Positions 57,238 through 64,000 of a stretch of 64,000 bases of DNA are shown here, piece after piece (the first letter of the stretch is position 1; each line of letters begins with the position of its first letter). The notes beneath the pieces were generated by a model. The model was given only the letters and a program-made list of their open reading frames with translations, was not told the DNA's origin and ran no database searches. This DNA comes from Protula sp. h YS-2021 (taxonomy: Eukaryota > Annelida > Polychaeta > Sabellida > Serpulidae): the NCBI GenBank assembly GCA_949752745.1, contig OX457034.1:7338904-7402903 (forward strand). Direction: 5' to 3'. The position numbers and the translations under genes are program-made.

Positions 57238-57240
57238 AAG
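57233..57240 (+). promoter_or_regulatory. TATA box overlapping the polB stop codon
   Basis: TATAAAAG. Bases 57235-57237 are the TAA stop of polB. The next gene starts 55-62 bp downstream at 57295. Confidence 0.7.
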
Positions 57241-57294
57241 GGGGAGACTCTCCAACTTTAGAGCTATTTGAGGTGTGAACACTGAAGCGTTAAC

Positions 57295-57651
57295 ATGGAT
57301 CAGAATCGTAAGAGATCTGCAACGGATATGGATAATCTTGCTGATACAGTCAAAGACTAAAAAGTGAAAATTCCTGCCAATACCACCACCAAGAAATTGA
57401 AAGTGGAGACGGTACCTACACCTCAGTCGTGAGATGGAATGCTTTCTCTAGGAAATGGAAAGCATATCAAGATTATGAAACAAAGTAATGAAGGAGTGGT
57501 AAACATTCGCAAATACATCAGAGATGAGGGGACTGGAAAAAACCTTCCTACGAAAAAGGGAATTTTGCTGACAATTCCTGAATGGAAAATGCTGAAGAAG
57601 CAGGTGAAAGAAGTGGATGAAAGGCTTCTAAGACAGGAAGACGGCTCATAA
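57295..57651 (+). pseudogene. PC4-like single-strand DNA binding protein, two in-frame stops
   Basis: The C-terminal half (57439-57651) matches the PC4 coactivator fold: a GNGKHIKIMK strand, VNIRKYI, then LPTKKGILLTIPEWKML. The N-terminal half has Lys-rich tail character and stops TAA at 57358 and TGA at 57430 in the same frame. PC4 proteins bind ssDNA in transcription and replication. Confidence 0.75.
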
Positions 57652-57666
57652 CAAGGTATTGTCATC

Positions 57667-58005
57667 ATGAATGCACTCGTGTTTAACGGTGGTACTTACC
57701 TCGCTGTGAATGATATGAATGAGGTGATAATAAGTTCTGCTTATCGGTTTAAACCTGAAGTGTGGAAAAATTTTCAAAACATACCGCTTCAACCTGGGTT
57801 TAAACGTAAACTTGGAGATTATGTTGAAGTGTTAGTGGTTGGACATGATTCTGATATACGTGTTAGTTTCCGAAAAAATCTTTTACAGCATTATCCAGAG
57901 GATTATAATGGAGTTGTGCCAGATACTCCATATTCATCTTTAATTGACTTTGATATGAAGGATTTGCGCGCAGTCTCACGATTCTTAGAGACCATCCAAG
58001 CATAA
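57667..58005 (+). CDS. Uncharacterised Maverick protein, 112 residues
   Basis: Intact ORF with ATG, 16 bp after the PC4-like gene. Contains VFNGGTYLAVND and FDMKDLRAVSRFLETI. Family not recognised. Confidence 0.6.
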   Translation: MNALVFNGGTYLAVNDMNEVIISSAYRFKPEVWKNFQNIPLQPGFKRKLGDYVEVLVVGHDSDIRVSFRKNLLQHYPEDYNGVVPDTPYSSLIDFDMKDLRAVSRFLETIQA

Positions 58006-58059
58006 ATACCCCTCTGTCACAGACGAGATAGCTCATAGTTGATCTGACTGTTAAACGAG

Positions 58060-58385
58060 ATGGTGGACTTTTTATCAGATTATGAATTCATTACATATGG
58101 ATTCTCATATATGAGAAACGCATGTGATGACATTGCATTGTGCTAAGACATTTTGGAAAGTATATAATACTATCGCCTGACGAACAATCTGTATTGAAGG
58201 ATCATCTAGAGAAGCTGAGGATACCTTCTACTTTCAAATGATATAGAAGTGCCTGTGACTAAGAACTGTTTATACAATTTCGCCAACATGACGAGCTTAC
58301 AGAACACTACGGCGTCATCACCCTCAGCACAGTGAAATGGAACGCGCTGTTACAAGCATTGGATTGGGAAGAACCTGACGCTTGA
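58060..58385 (+). pseudogene. Decayed small Maverick gene
   Basis: Coding-like pieces in changing frames: MVDFLSDYEFITYGF at the ATG, LSPDEQSVLKDHLEKL near 58170-58215, and TLSTVKWNALLQALDWEE ending TGA at 58383. Function unknown. Confidence 0.5.
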
Positions 58386-58660
58386 ATTCAAAGAGGAACG
58401 AGTACAACTCATGCGGGGTACCAAATCCATTGACACATCCTATGTGGGGTATGGACATAGACATAAATGAGGATGGATATGAGTTGAAATTGTCTGAACA
58501 TGAAACTGTTAAAGTGATAAAGTTTGGTGATGCGAGTTATGTGAGTTTTCATAGCATTTACAAATGTGGGTGTAATGTCTATGATACATATATCAATTTA
58601 GATTGTAATGGATGGTATTCATTTATCAAAGTATTGAATGCATTTGTTAACATGTATTGA
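58382..58660 (+). CDS. Small uncharacterised Maverick ORF, start unclear
   Basis: Open frame with MWGMDIDINEDGYEL and several Cys. The first ATG in frame is near 58440, and a competing frame starts MRGTKSIDTSYVGYG at about 58411, so a frameshift is likely. Confidence 0.4.
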   Translation: MNSKRNEYNSCGVPNPLTHPMWGMDIDINEDGYELKLSEHETVKVIKFGDASYVSFHSIYKCGCNVYDTYINLDCNGWYSFIKVLNAFVNMY

Positions 58661-58805
58661 ATGTGTTTGTAAATAAAGTTTTGTAAATAGAGTTTGTAAA
58701 TAGAGTTTTGCAAATAAAGTTTTGTAAATAAAGTTTGTAAATAAAGTTTTTTAAATAACGTTTTGTAAATAAAGTTTGTAAATAAAGTTTGTAAATAGAG
58801 TTTGT
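58655..58805. repeat. TTTGTAAATAAAG minisatellite at the convergence point
   Basis: About ten units of 14-17 bp, each with AATAAAG. It lies exactly between the plus-strand and minus-strand gene blocks; the repeats include AATAAA on the plus strand and could serve as polyadenylation signals. Confidence 0.85.
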
Positions 58806-58931
58806 AAGATAATGTATAATACAATAAACAAGACAGTTGTAGGAAACTTGTTTTTTATTTATCATAAATGAAATTTAACAATTATCAACAACTTAGCTGA
58901 TGCAACTTAACTAATACAACTAAAAACAACA

Positions 58932-59369
58932 TCAATAAAACAATGGTTTATAATGTCTATATACAAAATCCTTTACAACAAAATCACCATCACTTCTTCC
59001 TAATATATTTACAATATCAAACATACTCTCATCTCGAGCTCCATGCAATATATAATATACACAAAAAAAACCACATGAAGATGATATTGGAGTTTGTAAC
59101 GGTATAGAATTATACATACAGTCATTACATAAAAACTTTTCTAAACGATTATCTATAGGTAAAGGTCCATAAGAGCCAAAATATTCTACAGGGTCTTTGT
59201 CAAAATACACTGCCACCCAATGTTTTCCTGGTTCATCATGATCGTCTGTGTTGATGACATAGGCACCGCGTTGTAAAGATGTCAACTGCTCCATGGAAAA
59301 CACGCCTTGAAACAAGTCTTTTGTGATGACATCATGGCTCAGTATGGCATTGATCTGCTTCTTGTTCAT
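58932..59369 (-). CDS. Adenain-like cysteine protease of Maverick
   Basis: 145 residues, open throughout. His in GKHWVAVYFD, FGSYGPLP, and the catalytic Cys in SSCGFFCVYY are present, in adenovirus-protease order. In active elements it matures capsid proteins. The ATG overlaps the capsid stop as ATGA. It is one of the few genes here without a break. Confidence 0.9.
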   Translation of the reverse strand: MNKKQINAILSHDVITKDLFQGVFSMEQLTSLQRGAYVINTDDHDEPGKHWVAVYFDKDPVEYFGSYGPLPIDNRLEKFLCNDCMYNSIPLQTPISSSCGFFCVYYILHGARDESMFDIVNILGRSDGDFVVKDFVYRHYKPLFY

Positions 59370-60273
59370 GACTGGTAGTCGAATTGGATGCTGTGATTTG
59401 CACTTATTTCAATAATGTTATCAAATTCAGCATAGACTATGACATTGATTGTATGTTGCAAGGCCCTGCCAAAATTCATTTCTAACCGCAAGTTTCCATG
59501 CTTGATAAGAGGATAATGATCATCACCATCATAACCAGGTATTAAGTCGAAAGAAAATAAAGCGTAACCAACCATACCAATCTTCCCGTTTCATGATGGA
59601 ACTTTTCGCACCATTCAATCTATCAAAAGATTTGTAAAGAGTTTCAAAAGCGTCCAGGTATTTGTTGCGTGTAATGTCAAGTTTGAGAGGTTTGGATAGG
59701 ACTGGTTCACCATCCGTGTACAGTTGCATGTAGCCCAGATCAAAATAGCGATCCTGCTCAAACAAATCTACCCTTAAACCACCTGTTAGCATAAAATCAC
59801 GGCTGAGACGTATATGCAAATAACGATTAGGTAAACCGTTATTTCCTTGCTCAACTGGGTCCTTATACATGAGATGCATAGAGCGCTCAGAATGGAGACT
59901 TTCTTCCGAGTCATGAATGAGATGAGAGATGATGCTGGTATAACCATGGGTATTGTTACTATGGAATACCAATCAATCATTTAGAAATAATTCAATATTA
60001 GACCATAACCAATTAAACAAATCATTGATGTATGATACATTATCATCTGCACCACATGCTGTTCCATCACCCTTTACAATGCCGCATTTAATATGAAGTT
60101 TACTGTTCTTTAAATCTAGATATTCTTCGGTACTCGCAGGAATGTAGAATTCTATTGAAGCGTCTTCTCTAATGGTAGTCATCGGTTGATAGTCTAGTTT
60201 GCGTTGGTGGTATATGAAACCATTCCAATGGAGAAAGACTACATTCACAAGAATAATTATGAATTAAAGACAT
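59366..60273 (-). pseudogene. Major capsid protein (double jelly roll) of Maverick, frameshifted
   Basis: Four pieces in different frames: N-terminus from ATG 60273 (SLIHNYSCEC), 60248-59973 (YLDLKNSKLHIKCGI), 59972-59529 (LRVDLFEQDRYF) and 59575-59366 (YALFSFDL, NVIVYAEFDNIIEI). These match the order of the Polinton capsid. Breaks near 60.23, 59.97 and 59.56 kb, so no capsid can be made. Confidence 0.88.
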
Positions 60274-60275
60274 TT

Positions 60276-60607
60276 TCAAAAGATATCTTTTTTATGTTTC
60301 GTTGATGATTTTCGTCTTCTGGCACTTTTCGTCGGTTGCACTCTCTTTTGTTCTCCTAACACATCGCCAATCACATGTTGTGCAACTTGGCCCGTAACAT
60401 CTTCCGCGACATCTTTTGCAGCCTTTTTAAGATGTGGTGCAACGATCTTAGCCCCAGCCTTAAGTAGTGGAATAGCTTTGCGAGCCAATGATCCCAGTAC
60501 TGAACCAATACCATCGCAATATTGGATTCGCACTCCTTTGAATCCTATTAATTTCCAGCCCACTTGACGAAGAAAATGGCTGCGATATCGTGTGTGTAGG
60601 CTTTCAT
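60276..60607 (-). pseudogene. Small basic amphipathic virion protein (pVI/pX-like)
   Basis: Contains GIGSVLGSLARKAIPLLKAG, an amphipathic stretch, and a basic tail ARRRKSSTKHKK. The reading from the ATG at 60607 (overlapping the minor capsid stop) shifts frame before the conserved part. Likened to adenovirus pVI/pX by character and position only. Confidence 0.6.
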
Positions 60608-61373
60608 AATGCTTTTGGTCGAAAATAAAGTTTACAAATCACCTTTCCAGTTTGAAATGTAACATTTTGATTGATGTCATCCTTAACATTCATTTCTTTC
60701 ATGTCAAATTTGGATGTGTTTACAGGAACATAATGAGGTTCTTCATAAGTTTTCATGATAATTTCATCATCAACACCCTTAATGGGAACAGAAAGTAGCA
60801 AAAGAACATAATAATCTCCTATAACCTGTGGTTCACAAATATTGTAGTACACGTAGAGTGTATAAAATCCATGTTTAATATCAAGCATATGTTGCGTCTC
60901 ACTTTTATTAATATAAACCAAATATGGTGTAAATCCTAACAATTCTCCCAATCCTACAGAAAATGATAAAGCAAAATAATCTTTTAACATCAGACAGACT
61001 TTCCTTGTAATTTTTTCATAGTTTAATCTCACTGGAGACACATCGTCTTCATCATTGGTGAAAGCATCTTTAAAGGCTTGATTTATGGCTTGGATTACTT
61101 CACTGGGAGTTTTGTAATAGCCATGGGCAATATTCACTGTTTTAAAGACACCATCAGCTGTATGATCTGATATGTATTTCACATAATAGTCTAAGTTAGG
61201 CCTCATCGAATACCATGTATGTGGATATTGAATTTCAGCTAAGGCCACTTAATATTTTCTTTCAGATAGTTGGTTCGAGGCATACAAATTTGGTAATTAG
61301 AAGCATTGTTGTTGAGATAATAGTTCATACTAGCATTGCTAGGTAAAGTAATGTAAAAACTTGTTGACTCCAT
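60604..61373 (-). pseudogene. Penton-like minor capsid protein of Maverick, one frameshift
   Basis: The N-terminus from ATG 61373 (FYITLPSNASMNYY) and the main ORF 61248-60604 (ALAEIQYPHTWYSM, GELLGFTP) are in different frames near 61.25 kb. Matches the single jelly-roll minor capsid by motif order and by position next to the capsid gene. Confidence 0.85.
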
Positions 61374-61378
61374 GATGA

Positions 61379-61603
61379 CTAAATGGCATATGTGCGTTGA
61401 CGGAATGGATGCCTATATACATCACTATAGTGCGCGCCATTCGCACAAGTACGTAAATGTTGTTTCACATCATGGTCTACAGCATCTATTACTTCTCCTT
61501 CACAACAAGCACCTGCACATCTTATTTTTACAGGAATACTCGTTTTCGTTTCATTTTCTTGACAACAACATGACTCTTTAACCCATGTTAAAAATTTTCC
61601 CAT
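61379..61603 (-). CDS. Small Cys-rich Maverick ORF
   Basis: 74 residues with CCCQ, CAGACC and other Cys. Not recognised; start uncertain. Confidence 0.45.
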   Translation of the reverse strand: MGKFLTWVKESCCCQENETKTSIPVKIRCAGACCEGEVIDAVDHDVKQHLRTCANGAHYSDVYRHPFRQRTYAI

Positions 61604-61853
61604 CCTTCAGGAAACTGTCTTTGTTGACGCTGTTTCATTTCTTTTGTAATATCATCACGAGTGGTCTTTTTACTAAACATAGTTTTTGGAATATTAGCAT
61701 CAACAATTTCCTGAATAACTGATAAAAACCATGTGGTAGTTCTCCTCGTTCTTTTCTTCTTGTAGCAACCAATGCTTTTTTCATTAAATCAACAGTGTTG
61801 GAATTTGTGATGAGATCACCCGTTTTCAACACAAGTTCATTCTTCTCTGTCAT
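61570..61853 (-). pseudogene. Conserved small Maverick gene, frameshifted
   Basis: From ATG 61853 (TEKNELVLKTGDLI, KERGELPHGFYQ) the frame shifts near 61.72 kb. The continuation in another frame is coding-like (PKTMFSKKTTRDDITKE). Function unknown. Its ATG overlaps the previous stop as ATGA. Confidence 0.55.
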
Positions 61854-62153
61854 TTTACATCATATTTCTTCAGTTCTGCTAAAAGTTGTATTACTTTTCC
61901 ATGATAGATAGGTTGAAAATGACTTCAAATGACTTTTCTGGTTTTTCAGGTGATGATGATGGAACAGACTTTTGCCTAGATTGACTTGTTGGTAAATGAC
62001 GACCAAGAAGTTGAGACATTTCCTTGGCCTTTTCGCGAGTTTGTTTCCCACGTAAAGTGTATTCACTTTTGTTTTAATGCCACTATCTTTCTTTTCTAAT
62101 AACATTTTATATCCATATTCAGGAATGAGGACCATTTTCAAAGTATGCTTCAT
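61850..62153 (-). pseudogene. Conserved small Maverick gene (MKHTLKMVLIPE start), frameshifted
   Basis: The start and first 40 codons are open; the remainder is coding-like in another frame up to a stop at 61850-61852. Function unknown. Confidence 0.55.
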
Positions 62154-62201
62154 TTTAACAGCAGTTGGGCTAACAAGGACAATCCAAATTTAGCAATAGC
62201 T

Positions 62202-62465
62202 TTAATGAATCCTCCTTTCTGATTTCAACTTCTTTTTTCTTCGAAGTGATATCTTCTTATCTGCTAGAGTGCGTACAGTATGACGCTCACGCTTGAATTC
62301 CTTAAACCTTTTTGAGCTTAAGGGTAAATGTCCTCCCAATATATTCAACCAAATTTCAAACAAGCTAGTTAATTCCTCCTTAGTGGCTTGCTGTAGCAAG
62401 GATTTACGTCGTTTAGGCTCACTACGTGCGAGGAAGTGAAGAAAGGGCTGTTTGCTCGAATACAT
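62202..62465 (-). CDS. Basic Maverick protein, 87 residues
   Basis: Contains LLQQATKEELTSLFEI, then a strongly basic C-terminus (RRKKKLKSERR). The ATG follows the ATPase stop as TAAATG. Likely nucleic-acid binding or core protein; inference from charge. Confidence 0.6.
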   Translation of the reverse strand: MYSSKQPFLHFLARSEPKRRKSLLQQATKEELTSLFEIWLNILGGHLPLSSKRFKEFKRERHTVRTLADKKISLRRKKKLKSERRIH

Positions 62466-63104
62466 TTAGACATCTTGAATGCGAATGGTTAAATGAGTTG
62501 GTTTTTGTTCATACACCGCTTTATCAATACATACATAATGTGTATCTTTTGGTAAAATGCCTGTACGAATACGCAGTTGATCATTTGTCTTTGGTTTTAA
62601 AGCAATGAATAAGTAGCCATGTGGTTTGCTAGTAGCATCTTCATAGGCTTCAATGAGAAATTGAGATCTTCCGGGATACATTTGCCGCGCTAATGTACTA
62701 ATTTGTTGACTATCTCTAGGATTTTTAAACAGAATGATATAGTTTGTATTCAAACTAATATTTCGCATTTCTTTACCATGTACAATAAAAACGATGCTTA
62801 GATTTTGATGACTGCTGCCAACACTAAAGAGACGTGTCATACGCTCATCACTATGGCATTTAGTCATCAAGTCAGCAATGATGAGTAAGTTTGTTTTTTT
62901 TTCGGATTAAAGCGCTCTTCAATGTCATCCTTGGTAAAATTCCATACCTTTTATTCCCTTGTACAAAGGCTGATCTGCTGCATAGAGCCATAAAATGCTA
63001 TTTGGAGAGGGTTTTATCAACTTTTGTTCTAGAATTTCCTTCACCAGAGACGTTTTACCACTGACTGTAGATCCAGAGACAAAACATGTAAATGGATGCT
63101 TCAT
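62466..63104 (-). pseudogene. Packaging ATPase (FtsK/HerA-A32 type) of Maverick, frameshifted
   Basis: Walker A is GSTVSGKTSLV just after the ATG at 63104 and Walker B is LLIIADLM near 62890. The C-terminal part (62870-62466) is in another frame. In active elements it pumps DNA into capsids. The frame breaks between the two Walker motifs near 62.9 kb. Confidence 0.85.
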
Positions 63105-64000
63105 TTTTGAATGTTTGTTTCTTTCACCCAACTGTTAAATTTGTTTGGCCAACCTAACCACTTGACAAATATTTCTTTAACACCTCGTCTTTTACGTGTT
63201 TTTAAGACTTTTTCAATTCTGTAGATAGATTCAATATCTTTAGTCACTTTCTGCACTTCTTCCTCGTAGAAATGTCCATCAATATCTTCATCCAAAAAGT
63301 CTTTCACACGATACAAATGTATTCCTTGCTTCTTACAATGATGTGTGACAATGCAGACTTCTTGTGTCCATTTTATGTTATAATCCCGTTGAAATATATA
63401 TTTTATGTGGAAAATGCGAACATGATCGCCAATTTTAAATTTGTAGGTTTTCTTCTTCTTCGGTTTCAATTTCAATTTATTTACATACATATACTTCCAC
63501 AATTTAGATTCGTTGTCTTTACGAATATCTACAGGAGCATACTTATTAGAAAGAGAACTATGAGATCTGTGGTTGTAATTGTACACTAAGTCTGGAAGGA
63601 TGTCTAAATAACGGTAAGTTTGATTATATAGAAAATACCGATACATCACTTCCCTTACAGTACGAATGACTCTCTCAGCAAAGTTAGCTTTGGTTTCATT
63701 CTTTGTGGTATAAGCATGAATTCCCTCCTTCTTCAAAAATGCTTTCATCCATCTATTTATAAATTCAGTTCCTTTATCTGACCTTAGAGTTCGTGGTCTT
63801 CGTCGTGTTTCATGAAAAATCTTTTGGAAGGTTTGTATGACACTTGTATGTGGCTGCAGCCACAAATATTTGGAGAACACATCAATGACAATGAGTAAAA
63901 AGCGAGTGTCATCATTATATCGAGCTACGTTTCCCATATCAGCCAAATCGATATCCCACACGCCATCAATACCACCTGTAAAACGCCTTGTCTTTTGAAC
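63101..64000 (-). CDS. Retroviral-type integrase with chromodomain, 5' end outside window
   Basis: Open from the window edge to TGA at 63101. The rve core has Asp in WDIDLADM, Asp in LRSDKGTEF and Glu in NFAERVIRT, the DDE triad. A C-terminal chromodomain (IEKVLKTRKRRG, FVKWLGWPNKFNSWV) is as expected for Polinton integrases. No stop in the visible part. Its stop overlaps the ATPase ATG as ATGA. Confidence 0.95.
   Translation of the reverse strand, partial: VQKTRRFTGGIDGVWDIDLADMGNVARYNDDTRFLLIVIDVFSKYLWLQPHTSVIQTFQKIFHETRRRPRTLRSDKGTEFINRWMKAFLKKEGIHAYTTKNETKANFAERVIRTVREVMYRYFLYNQTYRYLDILPDLVYNYNHRSHSSLSNKYAPVDIRKDNESKLWKYMYVNKLKLKPKKKKTYKFKIGDHVRIFHIKYIFQRDYNIKWTQEVCIVTHHCKKQGIHLYRVKDFLDEDIDGHFYEEEVQKVTKDIESIYRIEKVLKTRKRRGVKEIFVKWLGWPNKFNSWVKETNIQK

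Noticed and set aside
58579..58865. Minus-strand ORFs rich in YLQTLFTN repeats
   Set aside because: Translation of the TTTGTAAATAAAG minisatellite between convergent gene blocks.

Overview
The window is eukaryotic and almost certainly from an invertebrate animal, probably marine. It has spliced genes with GT-AG introns, a TFIIF subunit, a Kazal inhibitor, two non-LTR retrotransposons, many mini- and microsatellites, and a large Maverick/Polinton virus-like transposon. I cannot name the species.

Layout. (1) 3.0-19.5 kb, plus strand: a complete eight-exon gene for the TFIIF beta subunit (GTF2F2/RAP30). All exon phases join to a 255-residue protein. Its first intron is about 13.3 kb and holds an 8.4 kb satellite of 114-bp units with a higher-order repeat, plus two further tandem-repeat blocks. 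(2) 19.5-22.8 kb: three tandem-repeat fields, including a 24-bp minisatellite that mimics long ORFs on both strands. (3) 22.3-27.8 kb, minus strand: at least seven phase-compatible exons of an unrecognised acidic/basic, probably nuclear protein. One of its introns begins with about 25 tandem copies of its own 5' splice site. (4) 28.7-37.0 kb: a short TIR element with TA target duplication, a decayed non-LTR element on the minus strand and a better preserved CR1/L2-like element on the plus strand.

(5) 37-49.4 kb: a new seven-exon secreted protein (signal peptide, glycosylated middle, cysteine-rich segment, C-terminal coiled coil; 423 residues). It has a GC-AG intron and a 12-nt microexon. Upstream lie a broken duplicate of its third exon and a minisatellite that flips strand at a central hairpin. 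(6) 49.7-50.3 kb, minus strand: a two-exon secreted single-domain Kazal inhibitor.

(7) From about 51.7 kb to the right edge: a decayed Maverick/Polinton. On the plus strand: a small gene, protein-primed DNA polymerase B, a PC4-like gene and small genes. On the minus strand: integrase, packaging ATPase, basic protein, two or three small conserved genes, penton-like minor capsid, pVI/pX-like protein, major capsid and adenain-like protease. The two blocks converge near 58.8 kb. Most ORFs carry frameshifts or stops, so this copy is probably dead, but its architecture is preserved: ATGA stop/start overlaps, a TATA box containing a stop codon, and a CRE-palindrome cluster at the left edge. The integrase runs off the right end.
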